A stretch of 64,000 nt of DNA from Streptomyces sp. Tu6071. GTDB taxonomy: Bacteria > Actinomycetota > Actinomycetes > Streptomycetales > Streptomycetaceae. Numbering within the stretch: position 1 is the stretch's first letter; the number at the start of each line of letters is the position of its first letter. The notes beneath the pieces are model-generated. The model worked only from the letters and a program-made list of their open reading frames with translations. It had not been told where the DNA came from and did not search any database. A program made the position numbers and the translations under genes. Of the stretch, positions 9,897-20,958 are shown piece after piece. Where the stretch lies: NCBI RefSeq assembly GCF_000213055.1, contig NZ_CM001165.1:2005345-2069344 (forward strand), in the 5' to 3' direction.

Positions 9897-9924
9897 ACGC
9901 GACGTCGCATATGCCACGTCGCGT
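9897..9924 (+). repeat. 28-bp CATATG-centred palindrome, copy 3
   Basis: Exact match to copy 1 over all 28 bp, 304 bp from copy 2 and in the same orientation. The left flank (aaaagcccaggtcgc) is shared with copy 2, so the repeated element is longer than the palindrome itself, about 50 bp. Confidence 0.85.
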
Positions 9925-10147
9925 AGCACGACGCACCGCGCCCGCCCCGTCCCACCGGGCGGCTCCGGTCCCGCCCACGGCCGCGACGACCCTGGACCAA
10001 CCGCACCCGCCGCCCCGGCCTCCGCCGCGCGACGCCGCGCCCCGCCCCCGTCCCGTACCCCCGATACGCCCGTCCCCCGCCCTGTACGTCGCGTGGGCGG
10101 CGTGCGGGGCGGGGGACGTCGGGGGGTACGGGGCATGGTGGAGGGGG

Positions 10148-12501
<2,354 letters not shown>

Positions 12502-14022
12502 CTACACCTCCACGTCCCCGTCCTCCGGGAGCTGTCGCGCCATCTCGTCGCGCAGGTGGAGGACCTCGGGGACGGCGCCGTAGGCGCGGACGACCTGGTC
12601 GACCGTCGTGCGCAGGCGGTTGTTGAGGCGTTCGGAGCGGACCTTGCGTGCGATGCCGATGGCGGCTCCGGCGCGTTCGGCGCTCAGTTCGGGTTCCTTC
12701 TTGATCAGGTGGACGGTCGAGAGGCCGATGAGATTGAGCGCGTACGACCGGTGGTGTTCAAGGTCGCTGCCGAAGAGTTCGACGGCGCGCTCGATGCGCG
12801 GCTCCGCGAGCGCGGCGTGTTCCTTGTGGCGCCCGGCCGTGTAGACGAGGTCGCGGAAGGAGTGGCCGTTCTCGGCGTGCAGTTCGGCCTCGGTGAAGAA
12901 CCCGATCCAGTCCGGGTCCCGCTCCTCGCCGGAGGACTCCGTCGCCTCGGCGTACGTGTCCTCGGCGATGCGCACGGCGCGCTTGCACTTGCCCGGCTGG
13001 GCGAGGTTGGCGTAGGCGCGCGCCTCCATCGCGTAGAGCATGGCCTGCGTGCGCCCCGTCGCCTCGTGGCGGCTGCCGTACTGCGCGAGGTGGATGAGTT
13101 CGAGGGCGTCGTCGGGGCGGCCGAGGTGGATCATCTGGCGCGCCATGTTGGAGAGGATGTACGAGCCGAGGGGCCGGTCCTCGGCCTCCTTCGCGGCGTG
13201 CAGGGCGAGGACGAAGTACTTCTGGGCCGCGGGCTGGAGGCCGATGTCGTAGCTCATCCAGCCGGCCAGCTCGCCGAGTTCGGCGGCGACGCGGAAGAGG
13301 CGGCGGCCGGTCTCGGCGGTCTGCGGCTCCTGGAGCAGGTCGGTGACCTCGTGGAGTTGCCCGACGACCGCTTTGCGACGTAGACCGCCCCCACTCTGCG
13401 CGTCCCACTTGCGGAACATGATCGTTGTTGATTCGAGGAGGGAGAGTTCGGGCTCGGACAGGCGCCGTGCGGTGCGGTTGGGCGTGGCGATGTCGGCGAG
13501 GGTGGGCAGGCGTTCGCCGTGTGCGGGCTGGAGCCAGCGCTGCATCGGCTCGACGAGGGCGGCGCCCGCCGTCAACGCGAGGGAACCGCCGAGGAAGCCG
13601 CGACGCGCGAGCATGAGGTCGCTGCGCGAGAACTCACTCATCAGGGCGACGGCCTGGGGCGCCGTCCAGGGAAGGTCGATGCCCGCCGTGGACGGCGTCT
13701 GGTGGACGGGGCGCAGTCCGAGGTCCTCGACGCTGACGGCACAGCCGAAACGTTCCGAGAAGAGCGCCGAGAGCAGCCGCGGGATCGGGTCGCGCGGCTG
13801 CTCCCCGTCGAGCCAGCGACGTACCCGCGAGGTGTCGGTCGAGATGTGCACGGCGCCGAGCTGACGTGCCCTGCGGTTGACCTGCCGGGCGAGTTCGCCC
13901 TTGGACCAGCCGCTGCGGACGAACCAGGATTCGAGGAGGGCGTTGGGCTTCTTGTCGACGCCTTCGCCGGCGCCGTAGTCGGTCTCGCTGTGCGTTCCGC
14001 CGAACCCCCGGCTCATGTCCAT
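12502..14022 (-). CDS. nsdA: NsdA, negative regulator of differentiation
   Basis: The 506-aa protein matches the streptomycete regulator whose loss raises sporulation and antibiotic production in S. coelicolor. The N-terminus contains SWFVRSGWSKGELARQVN and TDTSRVRRWLDGEQPR, a helix-turn-helix-like segment. It is followed by SRSDLMLARRGFLGGSLAL, which resembles a Tat or hydrophobic anchor motif but is internal, and then a long helical TPR-like region to the end. The ATG at 14022 and another two codons later (14016) are both possible; neither has a strong ribosome binding site. It is divergent from the primase-like gene and downstream-adjacent to amtB. Confidence 0.9.
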   Translation of the reverse strand: MDMSRGFGGTHSETDYGAGEGVDKKPNALLESWFVRSGWSKGELARQVNRRARQLGAVHISTDTSRVRRWLDGEQPRDPIPRLLSALFSERFGCAVSVEDLGLRPVHQTPSTAGIDLPWTAPQAVALMSEFSRSDLMLARRGFLGGSLALTAGAALVEPMQRWLQPAHGERLPTLADIATPNRTARRLSEPELSLLESTTIMFRKWDAQSGGGLRRKAVVGQLHEVTDLLQEPQTAETGRRLFRVAAELGELAGWMSYDIGLQPAAQKYFVLALHAAKEAEDRPLGSYILSNMARQMIHLGRPDDALELIHLAQYGSRHEATGRTQAMLYAMEARAYANLAQPGKCKRAVRIAEDTYAEATESSGEERDPDWIGFFTEAELHAENGHSFRDLVYTAGRHKEHAALAEPRIERAVELFGSDLEHHRSYALNLIGLSTVHLIKKEPELSAERAGAAIGIARKVRSERLNNRLRTTVDQVVRAYGAVPEVLHLRDEMARQLPEDGDVEV

Positions 14023-14190
14023 GAGCACGCCCCCATCCGTCACCCATCGCACCGCGCCTCTGCCGTACGCGGCCCCGACCCTCTCAGCATGCGCGACGTC
14101 GCGTGCGCCCACGCACCATCGCGCCGACCCATCGTCGCGCCCGCCCGGCGTCGCGGCGCCGGTGCGCGGCACCGCGCCGTCACCCTCGAC

Positions 14191-14214
14191 GTCACCGTCA
14201 CCGTCACCGTCACC
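14191..14214. repeat. GTCACC hexanucleotide repeat, 4 units
   Basis: Four perfect tandem copies of GTCACC, flanked by two further partial units (caccctcgac before, gcgcgg after). It is located upstream of nsdA, about 170 bp from its start. Confidence 0.9.
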
Positions 14215-14532
14215 GCGCGGCGTCGTCGCCGCGGACGCACGCGCCGTGCGACGCCTCCTCGTCAACACCCGAGGCGGTGCGCCACACTGCCGGAGTCTGT
14301 CCCGTGAAGGTAGGGCGTCCCTCACGCGCGCACGAGCCCGTCCCCGGAAACGCCACCTTTCGCCACCCCCGCGCCAATAACTCGCCCTGGACTTCACACG
14401 ATTGACTGACGGAAGACGAACGGGGACCAGCGCATCGAAGCGCGCCGGGGCGCACTCGGAGATACACACGCCCCCTCCGTACGCCACACGCTACACACGG
14501 AGCGTCACTCCAGCGGTTCAGCGCGTAACCGG

Positions 14533-14559
14533 TGGAGCGTCAACGCGTTGGACGCTCCA
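14533..14559. promoter_or_regulatory. Inverted repeat just upstream of the primase-like gene
   Basis: Perfect 9-bp arms TGGAGCGTC and GACGCTCCA surround a 9-nt centre containing AACGCGTT. The right arm ends nine bases before the GGAGG ribosome binding site of the gene at 14577, so it could be an operator or a leader hairpin. A further half copy (ggagcgtcactcca) lies at about 14500. Confidence 0.6.
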
Positions 14560-14576
14560 GACACGTTGGAGGGGGC

Positions 14577-15230
14577 ATGGGTTTCACGATCGGCGGCATC
14601 CGGGAGAAGCGCGAAGGCGTGCGGCGCCGTGGACGCTCCTCGGAGTGCACCGCGGTGGCCGAGTTCACGGGGCTGTGGGGCTGGGACGTCGCGCCGGGGG
14701 CGCGGATCGAGGCGGGCGGTTGCTCCTGCGGCGACGCGGCGTGCGGGGCCCCGGGCGCGCATCCGCTGCGCCGCGCGCGTCCGGTACGGGCCGGTGCCAC
14801 GCTCGCCGACGCGACCGCGGCGTGGTCCCGCTGGCCGGGCGCCGCGCTCATGCTGCCGGTCGGCTCCGCCTTCGACGTGCTCGACGTCGCGGAGCGCGCG
14901 GGCCGCCACGCCCTCGCGCGCTTGGAGCGCATGGGCCTCCCCCCCGGCCCCGTCGCCCTCACCCCCCAGGGCCGCGCGCAGTTCTACGTCGCGCCGGGCT
15001 CCGCCGCGGCCCTCCCCCGCCTCCTCGCCCGCGCGGGCTGGGACGACGCGCGCCTCGACCTCCGCGCGCTCGGCACGGGCGCGTACGTCACCGCGCCGCC
15101 CTCCGACCGCGGCGGACGCGGCCCGGTGAGCTGGCTGCGCGCGCCCTCGCTCGACACGGCGCTGCGCCCGCCGGAGGTGCGCCTGCTGCTCGGGACGCTC
15201 GCGTACGTCGCCCACCGGGTCCAGGGATAG
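14577..15230 (+). CDS. Bifunctional primase/polymerase N-terminal-domain protein
   Basis: The 217-aa protein has the CSCGDAACGAPGAHPL segment (about residues 51-66), matching the cysteine-rich motif of actinobacterial prim-pol N-terminal-domain proteins, followed by the conserved LPVGSAFDVLDV segment. These stand-alone proteins are common in Streptomyces; a role in nucleic acid metabolism is only inferred from the domain. The ATG at 14577 has an excellent GGAGG at short spacing. It is divergent from nsdA and convergent with ftsY, sharing the hairpin at 15383-15415. Confidence 0.85.
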   Translation: MGFTIGGIREKREGVRRRGRSSECTAVAEFTGLWGWDVAPGARIEAGGCSCGDAACGAPGAHPLRRARPVRAGATLADATAAWSRWPGAALMLPVGSAFDVLDVAERAGRHALARLERMGLPPGPVALTPQGRAQFYVAPGSAAALPRLLARAGWDDARLDLRALGTGAYVTAPPSDRGGRGPVSWLRAPSLDTALRPPEVRLLLGTLAYVAHRVQG

Positions 15231-15382
15231 CGGCCCCGTACAGCGCGGGCTTGGCGGACGCGTGGGTGAGCCCGCGCGGGGTGGCGGCCCCGTGCCCGTA
15301 CCGGAAAGTCCCGCAGGGGCCGACGCCATGGCAGGAGAAACCCCAAACCCCGGGGCGGGTGGCTCTTCGCGGGCGGACAGCG

Positions 15383-15415
15383 GAAAGGCCCCGTGGAGGT
15401 GCCACGGGGCCTTTC
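15383..15415. terminator. Bidirectional terminator between prim-pol gene and ftsY
   Basis: A perfect 14-bp stem (GAAAGGCCCCGTGG and its complement) with a 5-nt loop lies between two convergent genes. The ends are GAAA/TTTC, giving a short U run in either direction. Confidence 0.85.
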
Positions 15416-15464
15416 GTCGCGGGGGCGCGGCCGGGGCTCGTGGGAGTCGCGGCGGCGGGGGCGG

Positions 15465-16688
15465 TCAGTCGCCGATGAGGGCGTCCACGAAGGCGCCGGG
15501 TTCGAACGGGGCGAGGTCGTCCGCGCCCTCCCCGAGCCCGATGAGCTTGACCGGGACGCCGAGTTCGCGCTGCACCGCGATGACGATGCCGCCCTTGGCC
15601 GTACCGTCCAGCTTCGTGAGCACGATGCCGGTGATCGACACGACCTCGGCGAAGACGCGCGCCTGGACGAGACCGTTCTGGCCCGTCGTCGCGTCGAGCA
15701 CGAGGAGGACCTCGTCGACCGGCGCCTGCTTCTCGACGACGCGCTTGACCTTGCCCAGCTCGTCCATGAGGCCGGTCTTGGTGTGCAGGCGGCCCGCCGT
15801 GTCGATAAGGACCGCGTCGGCCTTCTCGGCGATGCCCTCCTTGACCGCGTCGAAGGCGATCGACGCCGGGTCTCCGCCCTCGGGGCCGCGCACGGTGCGT
15901 GCGCCGACGCGCTCGCCCCAGGTCTGGAGCTGATCCGCCGCGGCGGCGCGGAAGGTGTCGGCCGCGCCGAGCACGACGCTCTTGCCGTCCGCGACCAGGA
16001 CGCGCGCGAGCTTGCCCGTGGTGGTGGTCTTGCCGGTGCCGTTGACGCCGACGACCATCACGATGCCCGGCTTGTCGGGCGCGGCCTCGGTGTGCACGGT
16101 GCGGTCCGTGTCGGCGCCGACGAGCGTGAGGAGTTCCTCACGGAGCAGCGTGCGCAGCTCGTCGGTGGTGCGGGTGCCGAGCACGCGGACGCGCTCGCGC
16201 AGCCGCTCGACGAGTTCCTGCGTCGGCGCGACGCCGACGTCGGCGGTGAGGAGCGTGTCCTCGATCTCCTCCCACGTGTCCTCGTCGAGGTGCTCGCGCG
16301 AGAGCAGGGTCAGCAGGCCCTTGCCCAGGGCGTTCTGGGAGCGCGAGAGACGGGCCCGCAGGCGCACCAGGCGCCCGGCGGTGGGCTCGGGCACCTCGAT
16401 CTCGGGCTGCGGGGGCAGCGCGACGACCGGGTCCTCGACGGCCTCGGGCGTCGATGTCGCCGTCTCCGCGTCGGGAAGCGATACCTCCTCGATCGTGCGG
16501 CGCTGCTCGTCGCGCGGTTTCTCGGCCTCGTCCCCGACGTGCGGTTCGGCCTCCGGGGCGGTGACGCTCGGCGTGCGCTCCGGCGGCGTGGGGGGGAGCC
16601 GCTTCTTGCGGCGTCCGCTCACCACCAGACCGCTGATCGCACCGATCACGACGACCGCGATGATGATTGCAAGGATGACGATGTCCAT
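15465..16688 (-). CDS. ftsY: SRP receptor FtsY
   Basis: The 407-aa GTPase receives SRP-ribosome complexes at the membrane. Unlike many FtsY proteins it begins with a real TM segment (MDIVILAIIIAVVVIGAISG, residues 1-20 or so), followed by a basic stretch and an acidic, variable A region to about residue 110. The NG domain has GVNGTGKTTTTGKLA, DTAGRLH and TKLDGTAKGG. The N-terminal anchor is typical of Streptomyces. ATG 16688 follows a G-rich ribosome binding site. It lies downstream of smc in the same orientation, but a 391-bp repeat-rich gap separates them. Confidence 0.96.
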   Translation of the reverse strand: MDIVILAIIIAVVVIGAISGLVVSGRRKKRLPPTPPERTPSVTAPEAEPHVGDEAEKPRDEQRRTIEEVSLPDAETATSTPEAVEDPVVALPPQPEIEVPEPTAGRLVRLRARLSRSQNALGKGLLTLLSREHLDEDTWEEIEDTLLTADVGVAPTQELVERLRERVRVLGTRTTDELRTLLREELLTLVGADTDRTVHTEAAPDKPGIVMVVGVNGTGKTTTTGKLARVLVADGKSVVLGAADTFRAAAADQLQTWGERVGARTVRGPEGGDPASIAFDAVKEGIAEKADAVLIDTAGRLHTKTGLMDELGKVKRVVEKQAPVDEVLLVLDATTGQNGLVQARVFAEVVSITGIVLTKLDGTAKGGIVIAVQRELGVPVKLIGLGEGADDLAPFEPGAFVDALIGD

Positions 16689-17079
16689 AACGCCCCCCAG
16701 TATCGGCCATGCCCGGGACGGGGTCGGGGATTGCGTCTGGCGGGGGGCGAGGGAGCGGTGGCGGGGCGCGACGTGGGGGCGGGGTGGCGGGACGTCGCGA
16801 GGCGTCGCGGGGCACGGGGGTACGGGGCGGTGCGACGTCGCGTACGGGGTGGTGCGACGCCGCGGCGTGGGTACGGGGCGGTGCGGCGCCGCGCGGCGTG
16901 GGTACGTACGAGGCCGCGACGTCGCGGCTGTCACGCCCCGTACGACGCGACGTCGCCTTGCCGCACCCCGCACCCCGCACGACGCGACGCCGCCTTGTCG
17001 CGCCCCGTACGACGACGCGACGGCGCACGGTGCGACGCCCCGCGTGACGCGAGGACGCGACGTCCCCCGCGTCGCGCGC
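16689..17079. repeat. Repeat-dense gap between smc and ftsY
   Basis: No gene is supported. The region from about 16760 to 17060 is a mosaic of gtacggggcggtgcgacg and cgcgacgtcgcg words; similar approximately 36-bp blocks recur near 16818, 16848 and 16873. It probably contains the ftsY promoter near 16690-16740. Confidence 0.65.
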
Positions 17080-20000
17080 CTACTTCAGCCGCTGGCTGAT
17101 CACCTTCGAGACGCCGTCGCCCTGCATGGAGACGCCGTAGAGCGCGTCGGCGACCTCCATCGTGCGCTTCTGGTGCGTGATCACGATGAGCTGGGAACTC
17201 TCCTGGAGCTCCTGCATGATGCGGATGAGACGCTGGAGGTTGGTGTCGTCGAGCGCCGCCTCGACCTCGTCCATCACGTAGAACGGGCTCGGCCGCGCCT
17301 TGAAGATCGCGACGAGCAGCGCGACGGCCGTCAGGGAGCGTTCGCCGCCCGAGAGCAGTGAGAGCCGCTTCACCTTCTTGCCCGGCGGGCGCGCCTCGAC
17401 CTCGACGCCGGTGGTGAGCATGTTCTCGGGGTCGGTGAGCAGGAGCCTGCCCTCGCCGCCGGGGAAGAGCCGCGAGAAGACGCCCTCGAACTCGCGCGCC
17501 GTGTCGTGGTACGCCTCCGTGAAGACCTGTTCGACGCGCTCGTCGACCTCCTTGATCACCTGGAGCAGGTCGGCGCGCGTCTTCTTGAGGTCTTCGAGCT
17601 GTTCGGAGAGGAACTGGTGGCGTTCTTCGAGCGCCGCGAACTCCTCCAGGGCGAGCGGGTTGATCTTGCCGAGCCGCTGGTAGGCGCGTTCGGCCTCCTT
17701 GAGGCGCTTCTCCTGCTCGGCGCGGACGAAGGGACGCGGCTGGTTGCGGGGGTGCTCGGGGTCCTCGGGCAGTTCCTCGCCCTCGGCCGGCGGCGACGGC
17801 GGTACGAGGGTGCCGGGTCCGTACTCGGCGAGCAGGACGCTCGGCTCGACGCCGAGTTCCTCCAGCGCCCTGCCCTCCAGTTGCTCGATGCGCAGGCGCT
17901 TCTCGGCGCCGAGCACCTCGCCGCGGTGGACGGAGTCGGTGAGCTTGTCGAGTTCGGCCTTCAGCCCGCGACCGTTCTCGCGCTCGGCGGTCAGCTCGCG
18001 TTCGGCCTCCTCGCGGTACCGCTCCGCCTCGCCGCGCTCCTCCTCGGCGCGGCCCAGCGAGACCTCGACGTGCGCGAGGAGCTGCCGCGCCCCCGAGGCG
18101 ACGGCGCGTGCGACGGCCGCCTCGTGACGCAGCCGCGCGCGACGTCGCTCCGCGCGCTCCCGCGCCTCGCGCTCGGCGCGCGCGGCACGGTCGAGGCCGT
18201 CGGCACGGCCCGCGAGCGCCTTCACGCGTTCCTCGTGCGTACGGAGCTGGAGCCGGGCCTCCATCTCGGTCTGGCGGGCGTTGGCGCCGTCGGCGGCGAG
18301 GCGGTCGCGAACGGAGGTGTCGGGTTCCTCGTCGCCGTCCCACTCCCCCGCGTCGCCGAAGGGCGAGGACTCCTCCGCCACGGCGAGGCGCTCCTCCAGT
18401 TCGGCGGCCTCCGCCTCGGCGCGGTCGAGGGCGTCCTGGGCGCGCGCCGCCGCCGCGGCGGAGCGCTCCGCCTCGCCCGCGGCGCCCTTCGCCTGCCCGG
18501 CGAGCGCGCCGAGCCGCTGCGCGACGGCGGACTTCTCGCGGTCCGCGGTACGGCGCTCGCGCTCCAGCTCCTCCAGGACCGCCGCGGCGTCGGCGCGACG
18601 TGTCGCGGCGTCCTCCTGCGCCTCGGCGAGCGCGGCGCACCGTACGGACAGCTCCTCCAGCTCGGCGGTCGCCTCGTCCACGGACGCCTGCACCTCGATC
18701 AGGCTCGGCGCCCCGGCGGAACCGCCCTGCGCGAGGTGCGCGCCGAGGACGTCGCCCTCCGCGGTGACCGCGACGAGCGCGGGGTGCGCACGGACGAGGG
18801 CGAGCGCGTCGTCGAGCGTGCCGACCGCGACCATGCCGCGCAGCAGGCGGCGTACGGCGCGGAGCAGGTCTTCGGGGCCGCGCACGAGGTCGGCGAGGGG
18901 GCGGCCCGGGACGTCGAGGGGGGCGGGGAGGTCGACGGTGTCGGGGGCGTCGGTCGTCGCGGCGTCGCGGGAGTCGGGGGACGTCGCGACGCGGTGGGCG
19001 TCGTGGGGGGCGGGGGACGTCGCGGCGTGGTCGGAGCCGGAGGACGCGCCGTGGGGGATGTCGCGCGGGCCGGCGTCGCGTGTGCCGGATGTCCCCGTCG
19101 CGGCGGGGGCCCCGGGGACGTCGCGGGGCGCCGGTACGTCGCGCACCTCGGCACGCGACGTCGCGTCGTGTGGCGTGCCCGACGTCGCGCCCGCGCGCGA
19201 CGTCGCGACGTGGTCCGGCAGCGCGACGTCCTTCCCCGCCGCGTCCGCGAGGAGCAGCACGGCGCGGCCCGCTTCCTGTGCGCGCAGGAGGCGGAGGGCC
19301 TGGGCGGCAACTTCGGGGCCGTCGACGGCGAGGGCGTCGGCGGCTGTGCCGAGCCCGGCCGCGACGTGCGCCTCGTGGCCGGGGGCGACGCTGAGCAGTT
19401 CGGCCGCCGGTCCGAGCAGTCCGGTGAGCCGGTCGCCCGCCGCGAGGAGAGCGCCGGTGCCGTCCTTGCGGCGCAGGCCGAGCGCGAGGGCGTCGCGTCG
19501 CGCCTCGGTCGCGGCGCGGGAACGCTCCGCCGCCGCCGCGGCGTCGCGGGCGTCGTGGTGCGCGGCGTCGGCCTCGGCGCGGGCGCGGCGTGCCGCCTCG
19601 TAGCGCTCCTCGCGCGCGACGTCCCCCGCGTCGAGCCCGTCGACCTCGGCGCGCAGTCGCTCGTACTCCTCGTGCGCGACGTCGGCGCGTTCCCGGGCCT
19701 CGTCGCGCGACGTCGCGAGGCGTTCGATCTCGGCGCGCGCCGATGTCGCCCTGCCACGCGCGGCGGTCACCTGGCCCTGGAGGCGGGCGAGGCCCTCGCG
19801 GCGGTCGGCGAGGGCGCGGCTCACGTCGCGCAGGCGGCGCTCCTCGACGGCGAGCTGACGCTCCAGCTCGCCGCGGTGCGCGACGGTGTCCTCCAGGGCG
19901 CGTTCGGCGGCTTCGAGCGCCTCCGAGAGTTCCGCCTCCTGTTCACGGATGCGCGCCGCCTCGCGCTCCAGGTCCTCCGGGTCGCGTCCGCGACGTTCCT

Positions 20001-20958
20001 CGGCCGGTACGGACGTCGCGCTCGTGACACGTGCCTCGGCGAGGCTGACGGTGCCGCGGACACGCTCCGCGAGGCGCGACAGCTCGTACCACGTGTGCTG
20101 CGCGCTCTGGAGGCGCGGCGCCAGGGCGCGTACCGCCTCCTCCAGACGCGCCTCGCGGGCGAGCGCGGTCTTGAGCGCGCTCTCCGCCGCCTCCTTGCGT
20201 GCCTTGAGCGCGGCCTCGTCGGCGACTTCGGCGTCGAGCGCGCGGCGCAGCGTGACGAGGTCGTCGGAGAGCAGCCGCAGGCGCGCGTCGCGCAGATCGG
20301 CCTGGATGACGGCGGCGCGGCGCGCGACGGCGGCCTGGCGGCCGAGGGGTTTGAGCTGGCGGCGCAGTTCGTCGGTGAGGTCCTGGACGCGGGCGAGGTT
20401 GGCGCGCATCGCGTCGAGTTTCCGGAGCGCCTTCTCCTTGCGCTTGCGGTGCTTGAGGACGCCCGAGGCTTCCTCGATGAAGGCGCGGCGGCCCATCGGG
20501 TCGGCATGGAGGACGGAGTCGAGCTGCCCCTGGCCGACGATGACGTGCATCTCGCGGCCGATGCCGGAGTCGGAGAGGAGTTCCTGAATGTCGAGGAGGC
20601 GGCAGGTGTCGCCGTTGATCTGGTACTCGCTGCCCCCGTTGCGGAACATCGTCCGCGCGATCGTGACCTCGGCGTACTCGATGGGGAGGGCGCCGTCGCT
20701 GTTGTCGATCGTGAGCGAGACCTCGGCACGCCCCAGCGGCGGCCGGCCCGTCGTGCCGGCGAAGATGACGTCCTCCATCTTGCCGCCGCGCAGCGATTTG
20801 GCGCCCTGCTCGCCCATCACCCACGTCAGCGCGTCCACGACGTTGGACTTGCCGGAGCCGTTCGGCCCGACGACGCACGTGATCCCCGGCTCGAACCGCA
20901 GCGTCGTCGCGGAGGCGAAGGATTTGAACCCGCGCAGAGTCATGGCCTTGAGGTGCAC
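17080..20958 (-). CDS. smc: Chromosome condensation ATPase SMC with expanded hinge
   Basis: The 1292-aa protein organises chromosomes with ScpAB. It shows Walker A GPNGSGKS (31-38), two long coiled coils, a central hinge, and the C-terminal head with LSGGERS (about 1202-1208) and Walker B FYVMDEVEAALDD. GTG at 20958 reads MHLKAMTLRGFKSFASAT, the family start. Streptomycete SMCs as I recall are nearer 1190 residues; the excess is a hinge insertion at about residues 577-684 (nt 18905-19230). That insertion is rich in DVA, ATS, DAT and RDVP words encoded by the window's ACGTCGCG repeat. Both ATPase half-sites look intact, so the protein should be functional. Confidence 0.96.
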   Translation of the reverse strand: MHLKAMTLRGFKSFASATTLRFEPGITCVVGPNGSGKSNVVDALTWVMGEQGAKSLRGGKMEDVIFAGTTGRPPLGRAEVSLTIDNSDGALPIEYAEVTIARTMFRNGGSEYQINGDTCRLLDIQELLSDSGIGREMHVIVGQGQLDSVLHADPMGRRAFIEEASGVLKHRKRKEKALRKLDAMRANLARVQDLTDELRRQLKPLGRQAAVARRAAVIQADLRDARLRLLSDDLVTLRRALDAEVADEAALKARKEAAESALKTALAREARLEEAVRALAPRLQSAQHTWYELSRLAERVRGTVSLAEARVTSATSVPAEERRGRDPEDLEREAARIREQEAELSEALEAAERALEDTVAHRGELERQLAVEERRLRDVSRALADRREGLARLQGQVTAARGRATSARAEIERLATSRDEARERADVAHEEYERLRAEVDGLDAGDVAREERYEAARRARAEADAAHHDARDAAAAAERSRAATEARRDALALGLRRKDGTGALLAAGDRLTGLLGPAAELLSVAPGHEAHVAAGLGTAADALAVDGPEVAAQALRLLRAQEAGRAVLLLADAAGKDVALPDHVATSRAGATSGTPHDATSRAEVRDVPAPRDVPGAPAATGTSGTRDAGPRDIPHGASSGSDHAATSPAPHDAHRVATSPDSRDAATTDAPDTVDLPAPLDVPGRPLADLVRGPEDLLRAVRRLLRGMVAVGTLDDALALVRAHPALVAVTAEGDVLGAHLAQGGSAGAPSLIEVQASVDEATAELEELSVRCAALAEAQEDAATRRADAAAVLEELERERRTADREKSAVAQRLGALAGQAKGAAGEAERSAAAAARAQDALDRAEAEAAELEERLAVAEESSPFGDAGEWDGDEEPDTSVRDRLAADGANARQTEMEARLQLRTHEERVKALAGRADGLDRAARAEREARERAERRRARLRHEAAVARAVASGARQLLAHVEVSLGRAEEERGEAERYREEAERELTAERENGRGLKAELDKLTDSVHRGEVLGAEKRLRIEQLEGRALEELGVEPSVLLAEYGPGTLVPPSPPAEGEELPEDPEHPRNQPRPFVRAEQEKRLKEAERAYQRLGKINPLALEEFAALEERHQFLSEQLEDLKKTRADLLQVIKEVDERVEQVFTEAYHDTAREFEGVFSRLFPGGEGRLLLTDPENMLTTGVEVEARPPGKKVKRLSLLSGGERSLTAVALLVAIFKARPSPFYVMDEVEAALDDTNLQRLIRIMQELQESSQLIVITHQKRTMEVADALYGVSMQGDGVSKVISQRLK
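18905..19230 (-). repeat. In-frame repeat insertion in the SMC hinge
   Basis: Within smc, seven exact acgtcgcg units occur between about 18980 and 19210, in two reading phases that give D-V-A and A-T-S. The encoded peptide is low complexity, with no predicted helix breaks resembling the rest of the hinge, and it sits between ALLLADAAG and GRPLADLVRGPEDLL, segments that are close together in S. coelicolor SMC as I recall it. Confidence 0.8.

Larger units (their letters stand above)
9362..10147. repeat. 786-bp repeat-filled gap splitting glnB and glnD
   Basis: The gap holds, from the glnD side, an 11-unit heptanucleotide tandem repeat (9439-9515), two copies of the 28-bp palindrome (9593-9620, 9897-9924) each preceded by a related segment ending caggtcgc, and many single gacgtcgcg units. 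No gene is supported. Any glnD transcript from the amtB promoter must cross all of this; otherwise a private glnD promoter lies here. Confidence 0.75.
14023..14576. other. Divergent intergenic region between nsdA and primase-like gene
   Basis: The 554-bp region contains promoters for both divergent genes, a perfect four-unit GTCACC tandem repeat (14191-14214), a single cgcgacgtcgcg unit near 14095, and the hairpin at 14533-14559. No gene is supported. The segment 14380-14410 (ataactcgccctgg, ttcacacgattgac) is the most AT-rich and the likeliest promoter zone. Confidence 0.55.

Noticed and set aside
9593..9924. Two palindromes as ends of an insertion sequence
   Set aside because: No transposase frame lies between them; both copies point the same way and no target-site duplication is evident.
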